64,000 bases of DNA, from contig NZ_JAUDBQ010000014.1 in assembly GCF_030372105.1 (NCBI RefSeq), forward strand, positions 56,230 to 120,229. Direction: 5' to 3'. Of this stretch, positions 46,191 to 54,386 are shown in pieces. The notes beneath the pieces were generated by a model that did no database searches, had not been told where the DNA came from, and worked only from the letters and a program-made list of their open reading frames with translations. Every line of letters begins with the position of its first letter. Positions within the stretch are counted from its first letter, which is position 1. The DNA comes from Cellulomonas cellasea. GTDB taxonomy: Bacteria; Actinomycetota; Actinomycetes; Actinomycetales; Cellulomonadaceae. Both the position numbers and the translations under genes were made by a program.

Positions 46191-48797
46191 GTGGGAAGTC
46201 GTGTGGGTGTGCGGTCGGTGCTGCTGGCAGGCGGTGGCACGGCGGGGCACGTCAACCCGTTGCTCGCTGTCGCGGAGGAGCTGCGCCGGCGCGATCCGCA
46301 GATCCGGCTGACGGTGCTGGGCACGGAGTCGGGCCTCGAGGCACGACTCGTCCCCGAGCGCGGCCTCCCGCTGGCCTTCGTGCCCCGTGTGCCGCTGCCC
46401 CGCCGCCCCACCGCCGAGTGGGCCATGCTGCCCGCGCGGCTGCGCGACGCGGTGCGCACCGCCGGCGAGGTGATCGACGAGACGGGCGCCCAGGTCGTCA
46501 TCGGCTTCGGCGGCTACGTCTCCACGCCCGCCTACCTGGCCGCGCGCACCCGGCACGTGCCAGTTGTCGTCCACGAGCAGAACGCCCGCGCGGGCCTGGC
46601 GAACCGCCTGGGCTCGCGCTGGGCGGCGGACGTCGCGGTGACCTTCCCCGGCACCACGCTGCCGGGCGCCCAGGTCACCGGCCTGCCGCTGCGGCCGGAG
46701 ATCGCGGCCCTCGTCGCCGATCGCGCACGTGACGCCGCGGCGACCCGGGTCGCCGCGGCCGAGCGGCTGGGACTGGACCCGGAGCGGGTCACGCTCGTGG
46801 TGACGGGCGGCTCATTGGGCGCGCTGAGCCTCAACCGGGCGATGACGCGCGTCGCCGCCGACCTGCTCGCCGCCGGGGTCCAGGTGCTGCACCTCGCTGG
46901 CGCGGGCAAGGCGGACGAGGTGCGCGAGGTCGTCGCCCCACTGCCCGGCGGCGAGCGCTACCACGTGCACGAGTACCTCTCGGAGATGCAGCATGCGCTG
47001 GCCGTCGCCGACGTCGTGGTCGGACGGTCCGGCGCCGGCACTGTCAGCGAGCTCGCCGCCCTGGGCCTGCCCGCCGTCTACGTGCCGCTGCCGGTGGGCA
47101 ACGGCGAGCAGCGCCTCAATGCGGCGCCGGTGGTCGAGGCGGGTGGCGGGCTGCTCGTCGCCGACGCTGACCTGACCCCGGAATGGCTCGCCGAGCACCT
47201 GTTCCCGATGCTGGTCGGTGACGAGGCGGCGAGCCGGCGCGAGCGGATGGGCCAGGCCGCGGCCTCCGTCGGTGTGCGCGACGGCGCGGCACGTGTGGCG
47301 GACTTGGTCGAGGCGCATCTCCCGCCTGTCTCGGGTGGGGGGCTGGCCGACCTCGGCCGCGTGCACCTCATCGGCATCGGCGGGGCCGGGATGTCGGCTG
47401 TCGCCGGCTTGCTCGTGGCCGCGGGCGTGCCCGTGAGCGGCTCGGACGCGAAGGAGGGGCCCGCCCTCGAGGGCCTGCGCGCTGCCGGCGCGCAGGTGTG
47501 GGTCGGGCATGACGCCGCGCATGTGCAGGACGTCGACACGGTGGTCGTTTCCACGGCGGTGCGCGAGTCGAACCCGGAGCTGGCCCGGGCCCGTGAGCTG
47601 GGCTTGCGGGTGCTGCACCGCTCCGAGGCGCTGGCCGCCCTCATGGAGGGCCGGGAGGCCATCGCCGTCGCGGGCGCGCACGGCAAGACGACGACGTCGG
47701 CGATGATCGCCACCGCCCTGGTGCACGCCGGGCTGGACCCGTCGTTCGCCATCGGCGGCGACGTGCTGTCCGACGCGGGCCCCCTCGGCGGCAGCCGGAC
47801 AGGCGCGGGCCCGGCGTTCGTGGCCGAGGCCGACGAGTCCGACGGGTCCTTCCTCGCCTACGCCCCCCGCATCGCCGTCGTCACCAACGTCGAGCCGGAC
47901 CACCTGGACCACTACGGCACCCGTGAGGCCTTCGAGGAGGCGTTCGTCGCCTTCACCGCCCGGGTCCAGGACGGCGGGCTGCTGGTGGCGTGCGCCGACG
48001 ACGCGGGCGCGGCCGAGTTGGTCGGCCGGGTGCGGGCGGGCCTCGCCAGCCGCGGGGTGGACGTCGTGACCTACGGCCGTGACGCGGGCGCCGACGTGGT
48101 CGTGGAGCCGCTGGGCGCCCACGACGGGATCTGGCAGGTCGGACTGCGCTCCTCTGACCCATCGATCGGCGACGCGGTGCTGCGCCTGACCGTTCCGGGC
48201 GAGCACAACGCGCTCAACGCCGCCGCCGCGTTCGTGGCGGCGCGCCGTGCGGGCGCCACGTCCACGCAGGCCGTCGAGGGGCTCGCCGGTTTCCGGGGGA
48301 CCGGCCGCAGGTTCGAGGAGCGGGGCATGGCGGCCGGGGTCCGCGTCGTCGACGACTACGCCCACCACCCGACGGAGGTCGCCGCGCTGCTGCGCGCCGC
48401 GCGTACAGTCGTCGGGGACGGCCGGGTGCTCGTGGTCTTCCAGCCGCACCTCTACTCCCGCACCCGCACGTTCGCGGCCGAGTTCGGCCAGGCCCTCGAC
48501 CTCGCGGACGTCGTGGTCGTGACAGACGTGTACGCGGCCCGCGAGGACCCGGACCCGGCGGTCACGGGCCGCCTCATCGTCGACGAGGTGCCGACCGCCG
48601 GGCGCGCGCAGTTCGTCCCCGACCGGCATGCGGCGGCCCGCGAGCTGGCCGCGCTGGCCCGCCCGGGAGACCTCGTGCTGACCGTCGGCGCCGGTGATGT
48701 GACCGAGCTGGCGCCCGTGGTGCTCGCCGTGCTCGCCGAGCGCGGCCCGGACCAGCCCGCCGCGCCTGGCGCGGGGAGCGGCCCGGAGGGCGCATGA
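46191..48797 (+). CDS. Fused MurG-MurC: lipid II GlcNAc transferase and UDP-MurNAc-L-alanine ligase
   Basis: One open frame of 868 codons encodes two dcw enzymes. Residues about 7-378 are MurG, the transferase that turns lipid I into lipid II: GGGTAGHVNP, IGFGGYVSTPAYL, HEQNARAGLANR, GGSLGALSLN and GRSGAGTVSELAA. Residues about 385-860 are MurC, the first amino-acid ligase: RVHLIGIGGAGMSA, AGAHGKTTTSAMI, EADESDGSF, NVEPDHLDHYG, DDYAHHPTEV and FQPHLYSRT. About ten residues (around HLPPVSGGG) link them; no stop codon or convincing internal ribosome site lies at the junction, only a GTG at 47361 at the very start of the MurC fold. GTG 46191 has AAGGAG 11 nt upstream; GTG 46131 is an alternative. 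Its stop overlaps ftsQ. Confidence 0.9.
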   Translation: MGSRVGVRSVLLAGGGTAGHVNPLLAVAEELRRRDPQIRLTVLGTESGLEARLVPERGLPLAFVPRVPLPRRPTAEWAMLPARLRDAVRTAGEVIDETGAQVVIGFGGYVSTPAYLAARTRHVPVVVHEQNARAGLANRLGSRWAADVAVTFPGTTLPGAQVTGLPLRPEIAALVADRARDAAATRVAAAERLGLDPERVTLVVTGGSLGALSLNRAMTRVAADLLAAGVQVLHLAGAGKADEVREVVAPLPGGERYHVHEYLSEMQHALAVADVVVGRSGAGTVSELAALGLPAVYVPLPVGNGEQRLNAAPVVEAGGGLLVADADLTPEWLAEHLFPMLVGDEAASRRERMGQAAASVGVRDGAARVADLVEAHLPPVSGGGLADLGRVHLIGIGGAGMSAVAGLLVAAGVPVSGSDAKEGPALEGLRAAGAQVWVGHDAAHVQDVDTVVVSTAVRESNPELARARELGLRVLHRSEALAALMEGREAIAVAGAHGKTTTSAMIATALVHAGLDPSFAIGGDVLSDAGPLGGSRTGAGPAFVAEADESDGSFLAYAPRIAVVTNVEPDHLDHYGTREAFEEAFVAFTARVQDGGLLVACADDAGAAELVGRVRAGLASRGVDVVTYGRDAGADVVVEPLGAHDGIWQVGLRSSDPSIGDAVLRLTVPGEHNALNAAAAFVAARRAGATSTQAVEGLAGFRGTGRRFEERGMAAGVRVVDDYAHHPTEVAALLRAARTVVGDGRVLVVFQPHLYSRTRTFAAEFGQALDLADVVVVTDVYAAREDPDPAVTGRLIVDEVPTAGRAQFVPDRHAAARELAALARPGDLVLTVGAGDVTELAPVVLAVLAERGPDQPAAPGAGSGPEGA

Positions 48798-49861
48798 CGC
48801 CGCAGCGCCCGCGACCGCCGGTTCCGGGGCGCACCGCGCGTCCGGCCGCGCCGCGTGCGCCTGAGCGGCCGCGTCCGGCGCTGCCGTCGAAGCCGTCTGC
48901 CCCGAGGCCCGCCGAGCCCGGCGCCTCCACAGGCCAGACCCCCCAGGCCGAGCCGGCTGCTGGCGCTGGACGGCGCCCGGCCGCCGCCCGGGGCGCCGCG
49001 AGGCCGGCGTCGTCGACTGGCGCGCCGGCCCCAGGCGAGCCGAGTGTCACGACCTACACCGCGGGGCGCCGGGGCAACGCCCTGCCGGTGCGCCCGCCGG
49101 TCGTCTCGACGAGCTCGGCGGCCCGGTTCGCCGAACGCGCGCGGGCGCGGCGGAAGCTGGCGCGCCGTGACGTGCTGGTGGCCGTGGGGACGGTGGTCGG
49201 CGTGGGGGCGCTGGCGTGGCTGCTGCTCTGGTCGCCGGTGCTCCGGCTCGACCAGGCGAAGGTCACGGTGTCCGGGGCGGGCACTGTGGTGGCCGTGGAC
49301 CAGGTCCGCGCCGTCGTGGCGGAGCGTGGCACGACGCCGCTGACGCGGCTGGACACCGTCGGGCTGCGCGAGGACGTGCTGGACGTGCCCGGGGTGCGTG
49401 AGGCGCAGGTCAGCCGGGCGTGGCCGCGTGGGCTGCACATCGAGCTGGTGTCGCGCGAGCCGGTGGCGGCGGTGCCCGAGGAGGCAGGGGCCGCCCCGGA
49501 CGGCGGCGAGCCGGGGTTCGCGCTGGTGGACATGGACGGCGTGCAGGTCGGCAGGGTGGAGGCGGCGCCCGAGGGGCTGCCCGTCGTCCAGGTCCCGGTG
49601 GGCCAGCCGCGCACGCTCGAGGCCGTGCTGACGGTGCTGGAGGCGTTGCCCGTGGAGTTGCTGGCCGAGGTCGCCGAGGTCTCGGCGACCTCGCAGGACA
49701 CCGTCACCATGGCGTTGCGGGACGGGGCGCGCGTGGACTGGGGGAGCGGGCAGGACACCTCGTTGAAGATCGCTGTGCTCAGCGCGCTGCGCTCGGCTCC
49801 GGAGAGCGCGGGGGCCAGCGTGTTCGACGTGTCGGCGCCCACGCTGCCGATCACGAAATGA
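48794..49861 (+). CDS. ftsQ: Cell division protein FtsQ/DivIB
   Basis: Bitopic divisome protein that holds FtsB and FtsL. The 355-residue protein has a long Pro/Ala/Arg-rich cytoplasmic tail (1-115), one membrane segment (VLVAVGTVVGVGALAWLLLW), a POTRA domain (LDQAKVTVSGAGTVV, LREDVLDVPGVREAQVSRAWPRGL split here as VPGVREAQVSRAWP) and a beta domain with VDMDGV. The low-complexity tail resembles that of FtsI. ATG 48794 overlaps the MurG-MurC stop. Confidence 0.93.
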   Translation: MTPQRPRPPVPGRTARPAAPRAPERPRPALPSKPSAPRPAEPGASTGQTPQAEPAAGAGRRPAAARGAARPASSTGAPAPGEPSVTTYTAGRRGNALPVRPPVVSTSSAARFAERARARRKLARRDVLVAVGTVVGVGALAWLLLWSPVLRLDQAKVTVSGAGTVVAVDQVRAVVAERGTTPLTRLDTVGLREDVLDVPGVREAQVSRAWPRGLHIELVSREPVAAVPEEAGAAPDGGEPGFALVDMDGVQVGRVEAAPEGLPVVQVPVGQPRTLEAVLTVLEALPVELLAEVAEVSATSQDTVTMALRDGARVDWGSGQDTSLKIAVLSALRSAPESAGASVFDVSAPTLPITK

Positions 49862-49980
49862 GGGTGTGCTGGGCAGGCGGAAAACGCCGCGACCTGCGAT
49901 CGTGGCCGACACGCGCGGCGTGGTCGTTGATCGCGGCCCCCGGCGCACATAACGTCACGAGATAGAGAATGTGACATAAC

Positions 49981-50000
49981 TATAACCCTCTACTAGAGGG
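49981..50000 (+). promoter_or_regulatory. A+T-rich ftsZ promoter region with palindrome
   Basis: TATAAC (49981-49986) is a likely -10 within an unusually A+T-rich run from about 49949. It is directly followed by the 15-bp palindrome CCCTCTACTAGAGGG (49986-50000), which would sit near the transcript start. No clear -35 is seen. The leader to the GTG would be about 75 nt. Confidence 0.5.
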
Positions 50001-50070
50001 TGAAGGTTTGGCTTCGACGGTCACCCGCCGCAGCCATGCAGGTCCCGGCGCACAACGAGAGGCACCCACT

Positions 50071-51330
50071 GTGGCAGCTCCGCAGAACTACCTGGCGGTC
50101 ATCAAGGTCGTCGGCATCGGTGGTGGGGGCGTCAACGCCGTCAACCGCATGATCGAGGTCGGCCTCAAGGGTGTCGAGTTCATCGCGATCAACACGGACG
50201 CCCAGGCTCTGCTGATGTCCGACGCCGACGTCAAGCTCGACGTCGGCCGCGAGCTCACCCGCGGGCTCGGCGCCGGCGCCGACCCCGAGGTCGGCAAGAA
50301 GGCCGCCGAGGACCACGCGGAGGAGATCGAGGACGTGCTCCGCGGCGCGGACATGGTCTTCGTCACCGCCGGCGAGGGCGGCGGCACCGGCACCGGCGGC
50401 GCGCCCGTCGTGGCCCGCATCGCCCGCTCGCTCGGCGCGCTGACCATCGGCGTCGTCACGCGCCCGTTCACGTTCGAGGGCCGCCGCCGCTCGGTGCAGG
50501 CCGACTCCGGCATCGACGCGCTGCGGGCCGAGGTCGACACGCTCATCGTCATCCCCAACGACCGGCTGCTGTCGATCTCCGACCGCTCGGTGTCGGTGCT
50601 CGACGCGTTCCACTCGGCCGACCAGGTGCTGCTCTCCGGTGTGCAGGGCATCACCGACCTCATCACCACCCCCGGCCTCATCAACCTCGACTTCGCCGAC
50701 GTCAAGTCCGTCATGCAGGGCGCCGGGTCCGCCCTCATGGGGATCGGCTCGGCGCGCGGCGACGACCGCGCGGTGCAGGCTGCCGAGCTGGCGATCTCCT
50801 CGCCGCTGCTCGAGGCCAGCATCGACGGCGCCCACGGCGTGCTGCTGTCGATCCAGGGCGGCTCCGACCTCGGCCTGTTCGAGATCAACGAGGCCGCGCG
50901 CCTCGTGCAGGAGGCCGCGCACCCCGAGGCCAACATCATCTTCGGAGCGGTGATCGACGACGCCCTCGGCGACGAGGTGCGGGTCACCGTCATCGCCGCG
51001 GGCTTCGACGGCGGGGCTCCCGTGGTCCGGCGCGACAGCCGCGGCCTCGGCCAGGTCAGCGGGTCCTCCGCCGCGGCCACCCGGCACGTCCCGGCCGCCG
51101 CGCCCACCCACGCCGCCGCGCAGCCGCGTCCGGTCGACCCGGACGAGGACGTCGTCCGCGTCGGCTCGCCGCTGCGGCCCGTCGCGCCGGCGCCCGTGCC
51201 CACGTTCCTGGCCTCCGAGCCCGTCGCCCCGGCGCCCAGCACCGGGCAGCTCGCGGTCCCGCAGATCTTCGAGGAGGACCACTCGCGTCGCGCGAACGAG
51301 GAGCTGGACGTCCCCGACTTCCTCAAGTAG
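50071..51330 (+). CDS. ftsZ: Cell division GTPase FtsZ
   Basis: Tubulin homologue that forms the Z ring. The 419-residue protein has [26 protein letters not shown], the tubulin signature [13 protein letters not shown], the [11 protein letters not shown] loop and the C-terminal conserved peptide ending DVPDFLK, which binds SepF and other partners. GTG 50071 is chosen because the product then starts [15 protein letters not shown] like its relatives and GAGAGG lies 8 nt upstream; TTG 50008 would add 21 unsupported residues. The linker (about 325-400) is Ala/Pro-rich. Confidence 0.97.
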   Translation: MAAPQNYLAVIKVVGIGGGGVNAVNRMIEVGLKGVEFIAINTDAQALLMSDADVKLDVGRELTRGLGAGADPEVGKKAAEDHAEEIEDVLRGADMVFVTAGEGGGTGTGGAPVVARIARSLGALTIGVVTRPFTFEGRRRSVQADSGIDALRAEVDTLIVIPNDRLLSISDRSVSVLDAFHSADQVLLSGVQGITDLITTPGLINLDFADVKSVMQGAGSALMGIGSARGDDRAVQAAELAISSPLLEASIDGAHGVLLSIQGGSDLGLFEINEAARLVQEAAHPEANIIFGAVIDDALGDEVRVTVIAAGFDGGAPVVRRDSRGLGQVSGSSAAATRHVPAAAPTHAAAQPRPVDPDEDVVRVGSPLRPVAPAPVPTFLASEPVAPAPSTGQLAVPQIFEEDHSRRANEELDVPDFLK

Positions 51331-51334
51331 CCGG

Positions 51335-52084
51335 ATGGGCCTCCCCGTCCTCGAGGCCGACCTCGGCCCGCGGGTGCGCGCCGGTTTCACCACCCGGGCC
51401 GGCGGCGTCTCCGGGGAGCCCTGGGGGACGCTGAACGTCGGCCTCTTCGTGGGGGACCGGCCCGCCGACGTCCGCGCCAACCGCGAGCTGGTGGGCCAGT
51501 GGGCGGGAGCCCCTGTCGTCTTCGGCGAGCAGGTGCACGGCGCGCGGGCGCTGGTGCTCGATGGGCCGCCCGCGACGGAGGACGGCTCGGCGGGGCGCGC
51601 TGACGCGCTGGTCGCGACCACGCCGCAGATCGCGGTGGGGGTGTACGTGGCCGACTGCGTCCCCCTGCTCCTGGCCGACGCCGACGCGGGGGTGGTCGCC
51701 GCCGTGCACGCCGGCCGCGCCGGGCTGGTCGCCGGGGTGGTGCGCGCCGCCGTCGACGCGATGCGCGCCCGCGGGGCGGCGCCGGACCGGCTGCGGGCGG
51801 TCGTCGGCCCGTCCATCGGCGGCCACTCGTACGAGGTGCCCGAGGCCATGCGCGCCGACGTCGCGGCAGCCGTCCCCGAGGCGTGGGCGGTGACGCGGTG
51901 GGGGACGCCCGGCGTCGACCTCGGCGCCGGGGTCGCAGCGGAGCTCGCCCGCGCGGGAGTGCGCCAGGTCACGCGCCTTTCGACGTGCACGTTCACCGAC
52001 GAGCGGCTTTACTCTCACCGTCGCGCATCGGCGGCGGGCGTCGCCACCGGCAGGTTCGCCGGGGTGATCCGCCTCGTCAGATGA
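51335..52084 (+). CDS. pgeF: Peptidoglycan editing factor / polyphenol oxidase family protein (YfiH)
   Basis: PgeF-family proteins have a laccase-like fold; E. coli PgeF hydrolyses wrongly built UDP-MurNAc-L-Ser so that Ala stays in position 1 of the peptide. The 249-residue protein has FTTRAGGVSGEPWGTLNVG and the metal-binding set: His in GEQVHG, Cys in VADCVPLLL and His in AAVHAGRAG, then GPSIGGHSYEVP. It follows ftsZ by 4 nt, the usual actinobacterial order ftsZ-pgeF-sepF, and so is co-expressed with the cell-wall cluster. Confidence 0.92.
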   Translation: MGLPVLEADLGPRVRAGFTTRAGGVSGEPWGTLNVGLFVGDRPADVRANRELVGQWAGAPVVFGEQVHGARALVLDGPPATEDGSAGRADALVATTPQIAVGVYVADCVPLLLADADAGVVAAVHAGRAGLVAGVVRAAVDAMRARGAAPDRLRAVVGPSIGGHSYEVPEAMRADVAAAVPEAWAVTRWGTPGVDLGAGVAAELARAGVRQVTRLSTCTFTDERLYSHRRASAAGVATGRFAGVIRLVR

Positions 52085-52190
52085 GGCAGGGGCAATCCGG
52101 ACGGCCCGCGCGTGTCGCGGCAGGTCGGGGCGGGCGCCTTGCTAGCGTCGAAGAAGGGAATTGACAGTCCCGGGGGATGAGGAGACCGCG

Positions 52191-52658
52191 ATGGCCGGAG
52201 CGCTGCGCAAGACGATGCTGTACCTCGGCCTCGCCGACGAACGAGGCGAGCACGAGGAGTACGTCGACGAGTACGACGAACTGGAGGCCACAGTGCCGCA
52301 GGAGTACGAGGCTCAGGTCACGCCGCTCCACCGGCCGACGGTGAAGGTCGCGCAGCCCGCGCCCGCCACCGGCGAGCTCCGGCGGATCACGACGATCCAC
52401 CCGCGGGCCTACAACGACGCGCGCAAGATCGGCGAGGCGTTCCGCGAGGGCACGCCGGTGATCATGAACCTCTCCGACATGGACGACGCGGACGCCAAGC
52501 GCCTGGTCGACTTCTCGGCGGGTCTGATCTTCGGCTTGCACGGCGCCATCGAGCGGGTCACCAACAAGGTGTTCCTGCTCTCGCCCGCGCACGTCGAGGT
52601 CACCGGTGACGAGCAGCCCGCCGAGCCCGCCCCCGCGGGCTTCTTCAACCAGAGCTGA
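52191..52658 (+). CDS. sepF: Cell division protein SepF
   Basis: SepF ties FtsZ to the membrane in Gram-positives. The 155-residue protein has an N-terminal helix ([17 protein letters not shown]) that should insert into the membrane, an acidic Glu/Tyr-rich linker, and the SepF core ([50 protein letters not shown]). ATG 52191 has GAGGAG 7 nt upstream; the TTG at 52161 is rejected. The 106 bp before it contain TAGCGT (52143-52148), a possible separate promoter. Confidence 0.95.
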   Translation: MAGALRKTMLYLGLADERGEHEEYVDEYDELEATVPQEYEAQVTPLHRPTVKVAQPAPATGELRRITTIHPRAYNDARKIGEAFREGTPVIMNLSDMDDADAKRLVDFSAGLIFGLHGAIERVTNKVFLLSPAHVEVTGDEQPAEPAPAGFFNQS

Positions 52659-52661
52659 CGC

Positions 52662-52946
52662 GTGAGGTTGATCGCCGACGTCCTCTATCTGGTCGTCCTC
52701 GTCTTCTTCCTGCTCCTGCTCGCGCGGCTGGTCCTCGACTGGGTGCAGTTCTTCGCCCGCGAGTGGCGGCCGAGCGGCGTCATGCTCGTCGTCGCCGAGG
52801 CGACCTACACGGTGACGGACCCGCCGCTGCGCGCGATCCGCCGGGTGGTCCCGCCCCTCTCGCTCGGGACGGTGCGCCTCGATCTGGCGTTCCTGATCCT
52901 GATGTTGGCGTGCTCTGTGCTCCTCTCCGTGCTGGGGTCGGTGTGA
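52662..52946 (+). CDS. YggT family membrane protein
   Basis: A 94-residue protein with two membrane segments (VLYLVVLVFFLLLLARLVLDW and LDLAFLILMLACSVLLSVLG, both about 20 residues) and the YggT motif TDPPLRAIRRVVPPL between them. Its position between sepF and divIVA is constant in Gram-positives and suggests a role in envelope or divisome work; the activity is unknown. GTG 52662 follows the sepF stop by 3 nt. Confidence 0.9.
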   Translation: MRLIADVLYLVVLVFFLLLLARLVLDWVQFFAREWRPSGVMLVVAEATYTVTDPPLRAIRRVVPPLSLGTVRLDLAFLILMLACSVLLSVLGSV

Positions 52947-53056
52947 TCCGGGTGAGCGTCGTCGACCCGTGCGCGCTCCACCGCCGCACGGGCGAGGAGG
53001 CTGCCCGAGGGGTGAGCAGTGCGTGGCGGGTCGCATGCGACCGCCTCAATGTCCGC

Positions 53057-53095
53057 TACCGTGAGCCGAGGTGGTCGGTGACTGCCCACCGGCTC
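53057..53095 (+). promoter_or_regulatory. divIVA -10 element and leader hairpin
   Basis: TACCGT (53057-53062) is a likely -10. The leader that follows can fold: GAGCC and GGTGG (53063-53074) pair with CCACC and GGCTC (53086-53095), with two bulged bases. No -35 is clear. Confidence 0.4.
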
Positions 53096-53124
53096 AACCA
53101 AGTTCGACCGAAGAGGTGACGACG

Positions 53125-53793
53125 ATGGCACTGCTGACAGCAGACGACGTCCTGAACAAGAAGTTCCAGGCGACGAAGTTCCGCGAGGGCTACGACCAGG
53201 ACGAGGTCGATGACTTCCTCGACGAGGTCGTCAACACACTGCGCGACCTGCAGACCGAGAACGAGGACCTCAAGACGAAGCTCGCGGCAGCCGAGCGACG
53301 CATCGCCGAGCTCAGCCGTGCGGGCGCCCAGCAGGGCGCCCCGGCGCCGAAGCCCGAGCCCGCCCCCGAGCCGCAGCCCGCGCCCGCGCCGGCCGCCCCC
53401 GCCCCGGTGGCAGTCGCGCCCGTGAGCCCGCAGCGGCCCAACGAGCCCGAGTCGGCAACCGGCATGCTGGCCCTGGCGCAGAAGCTGCACGACGACTACG
53501 TGCGCAGCGGCCAGGAGGAGAGCGACCGGATCATCTCCGAGGCCAAGGCCCAGAGCACGCGCATCGTCCGCGAGGCCGAGGAGACGTCGTCCCGCACGCT
53601 CGGGCAGCTCGAGCAGGAGCGCTCGCTGCTGGAGCGCAAGATCGACGAGCTCCGCGTGTTCGAGCGGGACTACCGCACGCGCCTCAAGAGCTACCTGGAG
53701 AACCTGCTCGGCGACCTGGACAACAGGGGCAGCGCGCTGCCGCCGCGCAGTGGACAGAACGCGCAGCCCGGAGCGGCTTCGCGAGGCGTCTGA
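53125..53793 (+). CDS. divIVA: DivIVA / Wag31 polar growth protein
   Basis: Coiled-coil protein that marks curved membranes and directs polar growth and division in actinobacteria. The 222-residue protein begins MALLTADDVLNKKFQATKFR and REGYDQDEVDDFLDEV, the DivIVA lipid-binding domain, with a coiled coil to about residue 72. A Pro/Ala/Glu-rich linker (75-110) leads to a second coiled coil (about 120-205). ATG 53125 has GAAGAGG 8 nt upstream and matches homologues; an in-frame GTG at 53071 is not favoured. It ends the division cluster. Confidence 0.95.
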   Translation: MALLTADDVLNKKFQATKFREGYDQDEVDDFLDEVVNTLRDLQTENEDLKTKLAAAERRIAELSRAGAQQGAPAPKPEPAPEPQPAPAPAAPAPVAVAPVSPQRPNEPESATGMLALAQKLHDDYVRSGQEESDRIISEAKAQSTRIVREAEETSSRTLGQLEQERSLLERKIDELRVFERDYRTRLKSYLENLLGDLDNRGSALPPRSGQNAQPGAASRGV

Positions 53794-53808
53794 CCTGCAC
53801 TTTCGTTC

Positions 53809-53852
53809 CACAACACACCGTGCTGAGGCCCTGCCTCACGCGGTGTGTTGTG
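53809..53852 (+). terminator. Stem-loop between divIVA and the TraR/DksA gene
   Basis: CACAACACACCG and CGGTGTGTTGTG pair perfectly (12 bp); inside them TGAGG and CCTCA form a second stem. It starts 16 nt after the divIVA stop and its 3' arm includes the start of the next promoter. No T-run. Confidence 0.55.
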
Positions 53853-53876
53853 CGTTGTGTGCAACGCGCATAGTCT
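53848..53876 (+). promoter_or_regulatory. Promoter of the TraR/DksA-type gene
   Basis: TTGTGC (53848-53853), 17 bp, TAGTCT (53871-53876). The transcript would start near 53883, after GTG 53880, which supports GTG 53904 as the start codon. Confidence 0.6.
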
Positions 53877-53903
53877 CGCGTGACTTCGACAGAGAGGGCG
53901 CGA

Positions 53904-54365
53904 GTGGCCATCAACGACTCACTCAGCAGGGGGACGACATCACAGGGGGAGTTGGATCTCGCGAAGGCGGTCCGGCTGTTCCCAGTGCGTGACGGTGAGA
54001 AGCCGTGGTCGGTCCGAGATGTGCGTGCTGTCGCCGACGAGCTCATGAGCGACGTCGCGCGACTTACCTCCGAGCTCTCGGCAGCAGACGCCGAGCTCTC
54101 GAACTTGTTGCGCAACTCCGGCGACGGGGCTGGCGACGACCAGGCGGACTCTGGCTCGAGCGCGCTCGAGCGAGAGCATGAGCTCACCCTGGTGAACAAC
54201 ACGCGTGACCTCCTGGCCCAGACGGCCCACGCCCTGGCCCGCATCAGCGCGGGCACGTTCGGGACGTGTGAGTCGTGTGGGAAGGCGATCGGCAAGGCGC
54301 GGGTGGAGGCATTCCCCCGCGCCACGCTGTGCGTGGAGTGCAAGCAGCGCGAGGAACGTCGATGA
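53904..54365 (+). CDS. TraR/DksA-type zinc finger protein
   Basis: A 153-residue protein with a coiled-coil arm (LMSDVARLTSELSAADAELSNLL) and a C-terminal four-cysteine zinc finger (CESCG and CVECK), the DksA/TraR layout; these proteins enter the RNA polymerase secondary channel and change promoter use. ELTLVNNTRDLLAQTAHALARI precedes the finger (given in parts: ELTLVNNTRDLL, AHALARISAGTFGTC). GTG 53904 has GAGAGG 6 nt upstream. The usual acidic coiled-coil tip of DksA is not obvious, so its effect on transcription is open. It precedes lspA in many actinobacteria. Confidence 0.85.
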   Translation: MAINDSLSRGTTSQGELDLAKAVRLFPVRDGEKPWSVRDVRAVADELMSDVARLTSELSAADAELSNLLRNSGDGAGDDQADSGSSALEREHELTLVNNTRDLLAQTAHALARISAGTFGTCESCGKAIGKARVEAFPRATLCVECKQREERR

Positions 54366-54373
54366 GCCACCCG

Positions 54374-54379
54374 TAGACT
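54374..54379 (+). promoter_or_regulatory. Leaderless -10 element of lspA
   Basis: TAGACT, then seven bases, then GTG 54387. Confidence 0.6.
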
Positions 54380-54386
54380 CCTGCGG

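Noticed and set aside
47361..48797. Separate murC starting at the internal GTG 47361
   Set aside because: No ribosome site precedes it, it would begin directly on the Rossmann strand without the usual leader residues, and MurG would still read through to the MurC stop.
50008..51330. ftsZ start at TTG 50008
   Set aside because: It adds 21 residues not seen in FtsZ relatives; GTG 50071 has a ribosome site and gives the canonical start.
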